64,000 nt of DNA. It comes from Abelmoschus esculentus. Its lineage: Eukaryota; Streptophyta; Magnoliopsida; Malvales; Malvaceae. The translations under genes were made by a program, and so were the position numbers. The notes beneath the pieces were generated by a model. The model was not told the DNA's origin. It saw only the letters and a program-made list of their open reading frames with translations, and did no database searches. Within the stretch, counting starts at the first letter, position 1. Each line of letters opens with the position of its first letter. The DNA lies in contig JAUCBN010000034.1 in the NCBI GenBank assembly GCA_035048815.1, positions 9,278,737-9,342,736 on the forward strand, read 5' to 3'. Positions 22,481 through 35,622 of this stretch are shown here, one piece after another.

Positions 22481-25400
22481 ATAAGGGCTGTTGATTTTTT
22501 GTTATCTATATTGGTTTTAGAATTTGGCATATTTACAGAATAAATCCTTTACTTTATTTTCTCTTTTCCTGCGATAACCTTTATTTTAAAATCTTCAATT
22601 TCGTCTTCTTATTAACTTTTGAGTTTTCACTTTTTATAATTTAATCACTGTTAATATTGTAATTATATACAATATAGTATATATTATTTTTAATTTAATA
22701 TAAATATTGTTTTATTCTTTGTAATTATTATTTTTAAAAATTATAATTCACGCATTATAATTTTATGTTGCATATTACATATATTTTATTTCATATGACA
22801 TTTTGTGTTTATTTGAATATGTATATTGTATGTGATTTTATATTATGTTATTATTATATGACATTAATACTTAACATTATATAATGTTATGATGTATATT
22901 ATATTGCTATTTTATTATTTACATGCATGCATATTATTTCTATAGAATCCCTTTTATTTCATATTTATTTTGTTTGATTTGTAAAATACGTCAATTTAAT
23001 GTTCTTTTATGTACATATAAGGTATTTATTTTATATGTTTATTATATGATATGGTTTATACATTATGTTCCTTATTTTATTATATATACATGATTATAAT
23101 ATTAAATTTAAAATGTTTTATTTTAATATGCTTTATGTTTAAATTTTATTTCAGTTATTAAGGGATGTTTTTCGCTTTATTTTGGTAATTAATTTTAAAG
23201 TGGTTTCCTAAATTATTCAGGTATCATTTTTCATGATAACGGTGAATAAGGAAATATTCTCCTTAAACTACTTTTCGGGATTAAATTTTAAATTAAATTT
23301 TAAATTTTTATTTTCTTACAAAAACAACACTAAATCAATTGGTATCAATTTTTGGAGATGTGGGGTGATAATCCTTCCCCACGCGTAACTGACACCCGAA
23401 TACAAACATTCTGAATCTCTGGTTCGTTTTTTAATGGTGTCCGGTCTATCAAAGTGACCGATGACGACTCCCTTTTCCCGTTTTTAAATTTAACAATATT
23501 CTAATAGAAGTGATATCCTGATATTCAAATATCATCTTCTTAGATACCAATTTTCAAATTTAAACCATATTTTAATTTTTTTTTTTTAAAAATATGATTA
23601 CAAATGGTGACTCTATTGGAGATGTATTATAAGAGAGTTGGGCCAATATTGATTTTGTATTGTCTTGCAAAAAAATTAAAAATTCGATTTTATTTAAATT
23701 TTAATCCCTTTATATTCATGCATGAGCTTTCTACCTGGGTTCCGCACCTTATTAAGTGGGAGTGATTACTTCGCTTCGTGGGGTGTTCACCTCTGTATAG
23801 TGTTGTAATTCACTTTTGGAATTTGGTCCTTATATTTCATGTGGCATCCACACCGTATGGTATAAGGGTCATATTCCCCCGAATCGATGTCTTAACGACA
23901 GTTAGGGTACCGTCACTTTAGAATCAAACCGCATATAGTGAGCTGTAGAGCCATACAAAACTCTACCCGTTTAGCGGTCACCTTTTTATGCTTTGATGTC
24001 TTTATATGCTATTTATGCACATTTTTCTTATCTGTTTTAATTTTTTTCTTTACTCATTTGATTATTTTAATATGAATTGACTTTTTTTTTCTTTTTTTAT
24101 TACATAACATATCATAATCATCTATTTTGCATTAATTGTAAGACACCATCATAATATTTTGATTCTTATATTTCACAAGCATGAATTATTGATTCACGAC
24201 TGGTTCTTAAATTAAAATATTAGGAGAAAATCTAGCATCCTATATATCAATGCAATATTCAAAGTTACAAATAAATCCCGTAAATTCAAAATGGTGGACA
24301 CGAGGGCCATTTTTGAATTAGTATTTTCATATTTAGGACATACATCTTGTACTTACATGCATGCATTTTAAATTTTAAAATCGATCCTTGGGATGTATCG
24401 TGCTGACAATATAAGATGAAATAAAAGTTAGACAGTCTAACGCTATATTAAACACATGTGAAATTTCTATTCATGGATATTTTTGAAAATGACTTTCACA
24501 TCTACACCATGCCTCTATAATGTCTCATGACTAGTGTATTTTCCGGCGAATTTTAAAAGGTAAGCTTTTGTTGCTGAGCCAGACCTCTATATCTCAAACG
24601 AATGCACAAACATGCAAACTTGATCGAGAGGCAACATAACGCATTTATTGGGCAATGAAAGCCCATTAGAAAGAGTGAACATGCAAGCCAAGAGCAATTT
24701 TAGAAAAAAAATATTAGGACATGCACCTAAAAATATTGATCCAAAAATGATCAAACCTAAAGAAAGCTTGGGGCACCTACGCATTATTAAGACCGACAAG
24801 GAGTTTGAGGCATCCTATTAAGGGTAAAAAAACATGTCACATTCATGCATACATTGAAGTTATTATGCATTCAGGTACATGCATTGTACATCAAAGTCAT
24901 CATCCATTTATATTAGACACATTAGACATAAACATAATTGCATCCATAGCATGTATTTTTTCTTGTACAAAAAAAAAGGTCCAGGGAAGAGAACAAATGA
25001 CATCAACTATAGGAGTACCAACGCGATGACCAACTTTTGGACACAAGAAGACTAAATACTCAAAAAAACTCGAACACTCAAGTAATAAACACAAAATTTT
25101 TAAACAATTACTAATTAATGTTTTATTTTGCTTTCAGGTCATGACTACCCATCACGGAGTAGTAGAAATAATTTTTTCTCAATGTTTTCTCCGTCAGAGA
25201 TGGTTGTCCAATTTTGTTAGAATCTTGTTCCTTCGATATTTATGTTGCAGATCAAATTTTCACATAGGTCTCACTTTTTCATATTTTTTCTTTTACTGAT
25301 AGTAAATCTGAATCAAAGCTATTTAAAAAACAATACAAAAATGAAAATTGAAAAACAAGAAAAAACAAACAAATACGTGCAAAACAAAACAATGGACAAT

Positions 25401-25640
25401 TCAAAAGTGTCATTCAAAAATTCATTTTCGCGAATGGTCAAAGAAAAATAAATCCTTTGGGAAAATCCAATCTTATGATTGGTACTAACTGATTGTACCC
25501 TGGGAATGATACAACTAGCCCGGAGTAAACGATTACCGATAAAGGCAAGTCAAATTCGTTGAACCCTATGCATTTGGGAAAAATGCAAAGAAGATATAAG
25601 ATCTCAATTGAAGATATTTGTTCAAATTAGATATTCAAAT
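22481..25640 (+). mobile_element. Tat/Ogre-like LTR end, primer site and leader
   Basis: The section 23335-23480 has the Tat/Ogre LTR signature: GGGGTGATAATCC, CACGCGTAACTGACACCCGA, then a GACGACTCCC. At 23605-23625 TGGTGACTCTATTGGAGATG matches a decayed tRNA-Arg primer-binding site (normally TGGCGACTCCACTGGGGA), so the LTR probably ends near 23603. The leader after it (23740-23960) includes TTCCGCACCTTATTAAGTGG and AGGGTACCGTCACTTTAG, like Tat leaders. No gag or pol is recognisable, and the 5' boundary of the LTR is unclear. The AT-rich 22.5-23.3 kb section is assigned here only tentatively. Confidence 0.45.
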
Positions 25641-25654
25641 CTTTCATGCTCCGA

Positions 25655-26850
25655 TCTTGTCCCCCTTGATGGTGCGGCCAGATGCAAATCACTGAAATTC
25701 AATCTTGCTTCTTTGTTGATGGTATAGTAGGATCCAAACTGTTGATATTCGATCTTACCCTTATTTTGATAGTGTGGATAGATCCAACCTTACATTGTAG
25801 GTCCTATCTCTTCGTCAGTGTTGTAGCTGGATCACCCCTGCAGACTTCAAACCATGCCTCTTCGTCGGTGTTGTAGCTTGGTCAAATCTTTGGTTTTTCC
25901 TCTTTGTCGGTGTTGTAGCTAAACTAAAACTAAACAACTTCAGGTCATGCCTCTTTGTTAGTGTTTTAGCTGGGTCAAACTATTCTTTAGATCATGCCTA
26001 TTCATCGGTGTTGTAGTTGGATCAACATTACTGACTTAAGACTGCCTCTTTGTCGATGTTGTAGATGGGTCAAACCCTACTAACTTCTGGTTCTGACTCT
26101 TCATCGGTGTTGTAGTTGAACCAAAATTACTATCTCCAGGTCTTTTCTCTTTGTCGGTGTTGTAGCTAGGCTAAATCATTCTTTCGATCCAACCTCTTCG
26201 CCGGTGTTGTAGTTGGATCAACCTTACTAATTTCAAACCTTTCCTCTTCGTTGGTATTGTAGCTGGGTCAAACTTCACCAAACTTTTGGTCCTAAATTTT
26301 CGTCAGTTTCGTAGATGGACCAAATCCAACAAGATCTCGTTTTACCGTTGATGGCGTAACATATCTCATTTTTGGCTGGTCTCGTTTCTCTATTGATGGT
26401 GTAACTAGACCAAGTTTCTTACTTGCAAATATTATATTTTATTAAAATTAAAAAGTGAAAAAAGAAAAAGAAAAAAGGAAAGTAAGAAAAAGAGAAGAAA
26501 AGTAAAAGAAAGGAAAAAAAGAAAAAATATGTTAGATCTTGTCTCTTTATTGATATTGTAGATAGATCAAATATCATCTTTCCACTTTGATCTTGCCTTT
26601 TCGTCTGTATTGTAACTGGATCAAGCATCAAAATCTTCATTATTCGATCTTGCTTCTTCATCATGTTACAGTTGGATCAAATGTTAGAATTTTTATCATT
26701 CGATCATGTCTCATCATCGGTGATACAACTAAATCTAATTTCATAACCTCACCCTTCGATTCGGTTTCTTCTTCAGTTTTGTAGTTGGATCAAGTTTTGT
26801 AAATCTTGCCTCTTCGTTAGTGTTGCAGTTAGGTCAAATTTTCTCCAGGT
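25655..26850. repeat. Degenerate ~50-bp tandem array, about 22 units
   Basis: Units follow the pattern CTCTTCGTCGGTGTTGTAGC, then TGGGTCAAAC, then a variable TTACTAACTTCAGGTC-like spacer. Clear unit starts lie near 25808, 25857, 25900, 25950, 25998, 26046, 26097, 26147, 26193 and 26243, with weaker units out to 25656 and 26850. A purine-rich insert (26445-26527, A/G only apart from a few T) splits the array. No frame stays open throughout. It follows the Tat/Ogre-like leader and may belong to that element's untranslated region. Confidence 0.8.
26445..26527 (+). repeat. Purine (A/G) tract
   Basis: About 80 bases of almost pure A and G. It interrupts the tandem array. Confidence 0.85.
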
Positions 26851-28590
26851 ATTACAACATCATCAATGTTGTTAGTAAGCCGAGCTCATTTTGTCTCCTC
26901 CAACAGATCAACTTCAGCTTTTAGTCTTCTAACGGATCCTCTATTTTAAAGATTTTACTGACAAAGACGATAGAATAAATCAAGTCATGCTAAGCACTAA
27001 AACCAAACCACAAAAATTACATTAAATTTATCATAGCAAACTTAGACTAGATAACTCAATTAGGTCCAACTTTTATTTTTGTTTTTTACTTTTCCAATTG
27101 CATTATCATACCCTATGATGCACATAATGGCGGGGGTAAAATTCTTATTTGAATTAGAAATTAATTCAATTTACAATTGAGTCAACATGGACTCTAAGAA
27201 CCAAATCGCAAATCTAAAAAAAAAATACAAGGACTTACTTCAATTTATATTTACCAAACTTTAATTAATCATATTTCATGCATAAAAGATAAATTCTAAC
27301 TAAATCACCCGAACTCATATAATTAAATACAATCAAAGACTAAAATGAAAGAATCTAAAATCATAACATTACATCAATTAATATAACAAATACGTGTATC
27401 GATACACGAGATACTGTACCAATAAAATCATATGCATATCATTACCAAAACTCATATACCGGAACCATGCTTCATATGTACAAGTGTTATACCAATATCG
27501 AAATTTGTGTACCGATACTCAAACTTAAATTTGAAAACTCTTATATTCTAGCAGCTAATACACATACAAATATGACTCACTCCATATCTGACCTATGTAC
27601 TATAATTTGTTTTCGTATTTATTAGGGTTGTATCAGAATTAAAATTTGTATACCGATATCTAAACTTAAATCCAAAAATCAAAAAATTGTAGTAACCGAA
27701 ATACATATCAATATAGCTTACCCCATAAAGTACCTAAGCTAAATTTCCCCAAGTGTTGCCTAGTTTAGGCCTCATGTCTCGATACAAAAGGGAATCATAT
27801 CAATACATGGATACATGTAATACCTTAAAATTCTAGTTTTACACTCCCAAGCTTGCCCCAAGCATGCTAGAATACATTTTATACATGCATAATAACCATA
27901 GGTCTAAAACTAATAGGCATAAGCAAAACCAATAAAGCGAGCAAGATATAAATCTCATTTTTTGCAAATAGTGTCTCAACAAATCATTATATTTTTATAA
28001 ACTACATAAGATACATGAATTTCTTGATAGTCTCACTTTTACCAATTTTCCTTTGTTATCTTAGCCCGATAGTTTCACTTCTACCACCAAGTAAGGTTCA
28101 ACCTCAACTCAACTCGAGTAGTCTTTATTGAAAAAAAAAAACAATGAGACATATTTTAAAATCTTAAAGATGAGAATTCGAATAAGAAATTTTCTGATTC
28201 TTATTCTACTTCTTGAGATCTTAACAATGGTATCTCACATGCTCAAAATAGTTGGGTAATGAATAAGAAATTGATGCTCAAAGTAAGAAGGTCAAGAATA
28301 AAGTAAGAAAGAACCCTTTATCCCACATGAATGACATAAATGAAGTGGGAGGTGCTTATATATAGTTGCCCACATAATTATTTTTTGAATGACTTAAAAT
28401 GAACTTGTATTTTGTGCATAGGGGGAAGTGTAGATTCAATCCCATTTGGTTTGGGACATACCTGCACGATGTGGGCGATGCGAATGTTTGGACTAGTCAG
28501 TCTCTTTATGGTCTTGTGGATATTTTACTCGTTATGAGTAATCTTCCTTAAAAAAATTTAATATTCAAGAAGAGTTTATATTCTGCTAAA
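26851..28590. other. Intergenic DNA with LTR-like debris
   Basis: From about 27390 to 27840 the motifs GTATCGATAC, GTACCGATAC and ATCAATAC recur, as in the GTATCGATAC-rich LTRs elsewhere in the window. No LTR ends were fixed. No gene is seen in the remainder. Confidence 0.4.
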
Positions 28591-29130
28591 ATAAAAATTA
28601 AAGGGAAGTTGAATTTGCTTTGAAATAAAGATATTAATCAGATAATGAGAGACAATGCGAATTATCCTTTTAATTTTTTAATTCAATTCAAATTTAAAAA
28701 CCAGATAATGTGCATTATCCCCGGAATATACAAATTTAATTCGTTTAAACTTATCATTTGTTTCCATAATTTTTCTTTCTATAAATATGATTGTAATTCT
28801 TAGGTTTCAAATCATCTCAAAATAATTTCTCTTTTGTTTTCTTCTGGTGATTGACGAAGGCAAGAATAGTTCGGGATCTCTACAATTGTGTTACTGTTGA
28901 AGATCCTCTTGTTGTTGTATCCTGAGAGAGACTACCAATAAAGTCTTGTATCCTGGGAGACAAACTACCAACAAACTCAACACCATCGGAGTGACAGAAA
29001 ATCTGTGTTAAGAAAATTGTGTTCGTGCAGGCCTCAACACGATTCTTACTTATCGTTTTAAATCAGTTTGCATTTCAGTTTGTATTTACTTTGAGTTTAA
29101 TAAATTTCTTTTTCGATTTATTATCGTCTG
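28591..29130 (+). repeat. Probable copia-type LTR fragment
   Basis: A leader-like section at 28790-29060 includes TCTATAAATATGATTGTAA and a short duplication (TTGTATCCTGAGAGAGACTA and TTGTATCCTGGGAGACAAAC). The layout is typical of copia LTRs, with a TATA-like box then R/U5. No primer site or coding region follows. The call is tentative. Confidence 0.35.
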
Positions 29131-29454
29131 GATTGATTACTTTGTAATAGTTTCATCAAGTACCAAAAGTGAAGAACCAAAGGTCCAAGTAGTCTCACCA
29201 CATACTCGTATGCTGTGGATTGATCGACTTGTAATATAGTTCATTTTAAACTTTATGACATGTTATTTATATTCGATATTTTATTTTAGTAGGTCACATA
29301 ACGAATATACACGTTTAAACACATTTATTGTTTATCCTCACACGTTTATCAAACAATTTTGGTACGCAAAAACACAGCCTAAGGCAACAATCATATTCCA
29401 TTTGGAAACCATTTCTCGATACTCTTAATCATCCTCGCACATGATACTTTATTG

Positions 29455-30165
29455 CATACCTTATTTTTTGACAAATGCTACTGAATTTTTATTAAATCCA
29501 TAGAAAATTATAATTACAACGTAATTAAGAAGCAAAATAATTGGATTAAAAATCCAAAAATTCTTACAACCCCAAACAAAGAAAAATAAATTCCTATGAA
29601 AATAAGCATACCAATAAAATTCAGCAGCTTCCTGAATCTCCTTGTCTCTGTCCACACGAGACGCATAGTGAAGGAAGGAGTTGTAGGCGATTCAAACTGT
29701 CGTGCAAAAAGTACCGCTACCCAGGACTGATTTTATCGGCAAACAACCATCAAACGAGTGGGGATAAGTCTTTTCAAGTGACCACCGACAAAACAATAAA
29801 TTAGAAAACTAGCATCGATTGAATCTCTGTGCGAACAACAACCGATCGCTAGGGTATGCTACAACATGCCATAAAGACAACGAATCAAACCCCAAAACAA
29901 AAATAAAAACATATCACAAGGACAGATAAAAGCGTGTCGCAAAGACAAAAAAAAAGATCCTTATTAAAATAAAACAAGAAAAAGAAATAGATCCGGTGGT
30001 CGACAACTAACACTAAAATTGATTGTCGACCACCGATCAAAGAGAACGATCAAAACAAAAAACTAAAAAAGATGAAATTTGGGAAAGAGAACGACGACCG
30101 AAGGGTTGAGAGAGAATTATGTTTTCAATTTAGTTAGATGAAAACAAAAGGTTATTTCATACCTT
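29455..30165 (-). mobile_element. Dispersed retro-repeat, copy 2, with target duplication
   Basis: This is an inverted relative of 2935-3530. An 8-bp direct repeat CATACCTT flanks it (29455-29462 and 30158-30165), giving an element of about 695 bp. On the minus strand it starts with a leader-like part, then a perfect hairpin with arms GGTGGTCGACAA (29995-30006) and TTGTCGACCACC (30023-30034). It then shares sequence with copy 1 and ends in a LINE-like tail (TTTAATAAAAATTCAG, then TTTGTCAAAAAATA). No protein is encoded. I infer a non-autonomous element mobilised by LINE machinery. Confidence 0.6.
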
Positions 30166-31030
30166 TTAAATGTTGCATAAAATAAGAAATAAACCAATCC
30201 ATGCTTTTAAATAAAAGCATGTAATCTAAGTCTCGTATCGATCATTATTCAAAAGGTGAAAAAAAAAACTTACTTCCGAACTTAATTAAGCTCGTTAGGT
30301 TTAATCTAAACTCTCAACTTCTTTATTCAAACATTTTAGAGTGTCAAAACTTATTTACAAACTAATTCAAAGGTTAACCTAAAATTAATTTAAACATAAA
30401 AATATTAAGCTAAGCGTATACTTTAAATTAATTAAATTAAATTAAATTAAAATATAAACTAAAGGTTTAAACCTAAACTAATGAGACTATCTTAAATTTA
30501 ATCTAATTGATTTAAACATTCATCCCCATTAAGCCAAGGGAATACTTGAAATCTATAATCTAGTCTAAAACTAACCTAAATTTAATTTATATAATTTAAA
30601 TTAATTAAATTAAATTTTGAAGTAATCTTCTGTCTAACAAACAAACATGGATTAAATTATACTAAAATAACCTCATCAAACAACTAGCCATATTTATTAA
30701 AGATATATAAAATAATTAAATATTATTATTATATAAATATATATATGTTATTGTTATGAATATTTTTATTTATGGTGGATATCCGTATATTAAATAAAAC
30801 TTTAATGTACTTTATTATTAGGGTTCAATACCCATTGGAATTAGAGTTTCCATCTTATGCCTATAAATATAGACTTTTAAAAAAAACATTGTACACAACC
30901 TTATTTTGAGAATATAATATAAATCTCTATCTTTTATCTCTCATCTTTGTTCATCTATTTTTTTTTCAACAATTATACTTATATAAAGTTATATAGTAAT
31001 ATATATTATGTATAATGTAAATATATATTA
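30166..31030. other. AT-rich intergenic DNA
   Basis: Very AT-rich, with ATTAAATTAAATTAAATT-type runs near 30430. No gene is seen. Confidence 0.55.
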
Positions 31031-32330
31031 AGTTTAACGAATGTAGATTTTATATTGTATTAAATTCTTTACATAAAAATAGGTATAAGTCAGAATAATA
31101 TATATTTGGAAGATATTGTTCTCATCATCTTGTGCAACGAAAATAAACAACACATGAGAGTATTTACCATGCAACCATATACCATAGACTTGGATTATAC
31201 TTTTGCAATAAGGAAAACCCTTCAAGAACTTGGCCTTGTTGGTTGTATACATCCTTTGTTTGATATCAAACTCTGGTTCTTAGGATGAAATGTGTTATTT
31301 TTATTAATAAATTTGGTATCTCATTATACGACTTATCGTAATCATCATACATAGACTTGATTGTCTTATCCCTTTATACGATATCTTTTTTATATTTTAT
31401 TTGATATCCAAATTTTTGTGTAATGATTGCATGAATCGCTGAAACAAGAACCTTTATGTTTGTTTCTACTAGATTCCTCACATTATAGCTTATCACAGTC
31501 GAATCTTATTTTTAATGGCCCTGGTCAATTGAAGTTCATAAACATATGTGATCTCTATTGTACTTAGTAACCTTCCAACAATTTGACCTCTTACGTTTTG
31601 TAACTCGGATCTTCAAATTACACTTATGACCATATTTCACACACTTGGCAAAGAAGGCCCTCAAGCTAGATTCTACAACAATGTAATCAACATAATTCTT
31701 AATGTTGTACTCTTTTACTGTTAATATAATTTCATCATTTTCATCAAATTGAAGCTCATTCAATAATTCACCATGCTGACTCGAAGTTAATCGAGGTATA
31801 TCTAGAAATTGAGATTCTCTCATCGCGTCGAAATCCAACAACCTTATGTAAGTATGAGGTTCAGAAAATGTAATTTCTTCTTCGATCGAAATAAATTCTC
31901 CAACAAAAAAATTAGGGGTGTCACTAACATCATCAAGGAACAAATTGGGATCATCAATCTTTATCTTCACTAAAATCATCAAGTGTTTCTCCCCATCGAA
32001 CTTATAGATTTTTTACATCAATATCAATACTCGGATCAACATTTGATCCATATGATAAACCATATGTCGAAGTCCTAGTTGGATTAAATACACTTGATGT
32101 CCCAACATTACAAAAAAGTGCCTCCGGGCATATCAATCTCATTATCATAATTTATTCAAGTCAATTCTCCAACAACATTTCTAGATGGATTGAGAATATC
32201 ATACATCTCGATAAACAACTCGATATAGCAAATATCCATAAATTCATTCTTTGTAATCATCATTCTAACCTCATCATCGTCTTCAAGATTGATTGTACAA
32301 TATCTGACTGGATTTTACATGTCAATCAAT
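31030..32330 (-). pseudogene. MuDR-like (MULE) transposase, broken
   Basis: A 148-codon minus-strand frame (31982-31536) ends as the MuDR N-terminal DNA-binding domain: ILTVKEYNIKNYVDYIVVES, then AKCVKYGHKCNLKIRV, then WKVTKYNRDHICL. Downstream at 31252-31034 the start of the MULE catalytic domain is readable (YCKSIIQV, then GIWLHGKY, then VAQDDENNIFQI). The residue expected to be the first catalytic Asp (V-D-G) is Tyr (codon 31186-31184). The linker between the two pieces has many stops, and everything after the first catalytic motif is missing. Upstream to about 32330 weak coding similarity continues. No terminal inverted repeats were found. Confidence 0.8.
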
Positions 32331-33330
32331 GATAACGTGATCCATAAATCTCTATTTGAATCTTCTTGATATTTTGTCCTTCAATTGTCTATGCATTATT
32401 TCCTTTTCAAATCTCATCTTCGTAGTGTTTTCAGATTCAAATAAAATTTCGGCATCTGTTTTTATAATGTCCATTATAATAGACGATTTTCATAAAACTA
32501 TAGTGATTCATTCTCTCTGTAGGTTCAAAAAACATAAATGAATTTTCGATTTGAACATAATTATTTTTTACTATACTAAAACATAATGAATATAATAATT
32601 TTTTAAAAAATATTAAATAAACTTAAAAAAAATCGAATCTACATGCATAAAATTCGATAAACTCAAATAAAACTAAATGCACAAAATTTAAATACAATAA
32701 ACATAAAAAATAGAAATAAAAACATAATATGAAAACAAAATTTACAAAAATTTTCAAATATTATACTCAAAATCTTTCTCTTCTTCAACCTTCAATTTTT
32801 AATTTATAAATATCATTTACTACGTCAAAATTAAATTTTCAACATTCAGCCTACCAATCTATCTACCAATTAAAAATTTTCACTAATCCCAAAAGATATA
32901 TTAAAACGTGATTCATAAACCCTATAAAATTTTGCATGCTAAGCTAGCCGATATAAGCTTGCATGCAAACTACCAACGTTACATCAACACTGTTTAAAAT
33001 CAGAGTCTCCAGATTCTCTCTTTTAACAATACCATCAACAATTCAATCTAAGCCATGTGACACACTAAATAGGATTTAAATGAATTCATTTTTATCTAAA
33101 ATCAGATAAACCCTGCTCATTTGAATTCGTCTTTAATTTCACCGTAAAAAACAATAACATTTTGAGAAATATTTCAACGAGTGAAATATTGTGAGAATTT
33201 TTAATTTTTATGCAATATTAGTGAGATTTTTCCAGTTTGGTGGTTAGAGTTTATGCTTTTTATTTATTATGTTTAAGTTTGTTTTTTAACTCTCTTAAAC
33301 TTCACCTTTTATTTTTCTTTTAAGCCTTTA
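32331..33330. other. AT-rich intergenic DNA
   Basis: No gene is recognised. Confidence 0.5.
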
Positions 33331-33370
33331 AACCAATCAAATGATATTATGTGTCATCATTTGATTGGTT
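33331..33370. repeat. Perfect 15-bp hairpin
   Basis: The arms AACCAATCAAATGAT and ATCATTTGATTGGTT pair perfectly around a 10-base loop. It is probably the tip of an old foldback element; longer arms were not detected. Confidence 0.7.
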
Positions 33371-35620
33371 AAAAAATATAAAATAATTATTTAAAATAAT
33401 TATTTTAAAAAAATATTGATTCCACGTCAACAAAGAGCCTTGATTATTAGTTGATTGACGATTTTTATCCAATAAAAGTGAATTTTGAACGAAAATAAAA
33501 CATTGAGTGATTATTTACACTAAAAAATTAAAGGCTAAAATGATAAAAAGAAATTAAACATTATAGCTATTTTTAACTTTATCTCTTTATAAAATTATAT
33601 TAATTTATCAAAAATATTAATTGTATTATTATGAATTTTTATCTAATTAAACACCACTAAAATTCTAAACAAAACTAAAACATTCGTCAATCTAACATAA
33701 ATTTTAAATTTCAAATAACTTAAAATATTGAATGAATAATGAAAATTTCATATTTCGAACCTAGTTATGATATTTTCCCATAATTTTCTTCTTCTCTTTC
33801 TTTACTCAATTTTTTTAATAAATTATTTTAACCTCATTTAATAACACTAATAAATTTTTAATTTAAAACTATACTTTACTCCTATATATTTCAAAATTAT
33901 TTTATTTAAACTCAATACTCCACCCTAACACCTTTTACTCTAAACCCTAAAAAAAACAATATGCCACCCTAACTCCCAGCCGACCGCACCTTATGCCTGC
34001 CAGTAACAACATGCAAAGCGAGCTGAAGATGAGATAATTACTATGGCATATACTATTCCATTTTGATTTAATTCGATAAACAATTTTAATAATTATCTAT
34101 TTTTGGTTCAATTTACATTTATTTTTAATTTTTTATATTAACATTAATTTTTAATATTTTATTTTAATAAATAATTTTATTTATCATCTTTAAGTACTAA
34201 AAAGGTAAAATTTTAATATATTTTATTTATTAAAATTTTATTTTTAAGTAAAAAATAATAATTAAAGTTATATCTATAGTATTTTAAGTATATAATATTT
34301 ATTTTCATCATAGAAAAATAATTATATTTTAAATAATAAATTAAATTAAATTTAATTCGGCTAACCACTATTCATAAACTTATAAATTAAAAAGCGTTTA
34401 AATACCTCGATTCAAATTTATTTTTGATTTTACATTTAACTATATTTAGCCCTAATAATTACCCTCCGTCTGTGAGTAGTGAATGCGTGTCACATGACAT
34501 AATTGTCATGGTACGAAGAAGGGTTGTAAACGGTGAAGAAATTACGTAAGGGTAAGGAGGGATAATTACCCGCACCTCGAATAATTTTTTATTTTATTAT
34601 CTTATTTATTTTTAAAAAAATTATCTTTTAAATTATCCTTAATTTTTAAATATTTATGTTTTATTTCTAAATTCAAATTTTAATTTCCTCATTAACTATA
34701 ACTATGGAAGACTTTAAAATTTTATTTTACGAAAATGGGTTGTATGCATTTTGATTTTAATTTTAAATTCAAAAGAATAAAATACTGTTTAAAAACAGAA
34801 ATAAAAATTCTACCATTTTATTTTTATCGTAAAAATATCATATTTTTAGAAAATAAACAGATTGATAGTACATTTTAAAAAAAATAAGAACAATATAGGC
34901 TATCATTTTACCAACTTTACCTATATAAAAGATCAAATTAAAATTGTGGGTAAAAGGATAACATTTTTCATATGATATTTATTTATTATTTACTCATCTG
35001 AGTTTATTGGCACGTGTGAAGCAGAACACAACACAACTACCAGTCAGTGAGTAGTTAGAAACAGCTGCCCAACCACATCTCTCTGATTCTGTTCCATCTA
35101 CTTTCGTACAACCCAACTAACATTCCAAACACCTCAAATAATTATAAAAAACATAACTAAAAGTTATGTTATTTTTTTCTTCATAAAAAATATTAAAGAT
35201 GGATAAATTATAAACTTACATCTTTTATTTTAATCATCCAATTACAAAAGACAAATTAACATCCAAAAATAACAGTGAATAGTTTTAGCTAATTTTTTTT
35301 ATTGTTGTTAATACAGATAGAGATTAAACTAATGATCGATAATAATTTCTATATTGTTCAAAGCAGCGAGCTTATCGATGATTCCATTATCTTCTTTAAA
35401 TCAATGTTGAATATGTATATTTTGTTCACGATTAAGAAGTTCATGAATTGCCGCAGCTAAAGTATCGTCGCCGAGAATTTGAAAAGTTTTTTACTCTTTT
35501 GCCCTTGTAAGTAGTATAATCAAAGGAAATAAACCATGGGCTAAGCAGTCTTTTGCCCTTGTAAGTTGTATAATCAACTGAAATAAACCCTTTTCCTTTT
35601 AGTAATCTTTCAAAAACTAT
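33371..35620. other. Intergenic DNA and distal WRKY44 upstream region
   Basis: AT-rich to about 34980 with no gene seen. From 34990 to 35130 the composition becomes balanced and contains a G-box (GCACGTGT, near 35011) and E-box CAGCTG sequences, which could be part of the WRKY44 promoter. Confidence 0.4.
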
Positions 35621-35622
35621 GA

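Noticed and set aside
24587..25094. Small frames (64-74 codons) between the Tat-like primer site and the tandem array as gag
   Set aside because: They lack capsid or zinc-knuckle motifs and overlap on both strands.
25655..26850. The ~50-bp array as a CRISPR-like array
   Set aside because: Units are degenerate, spacers are of uneven length and related to one another, and this is a plant genome.
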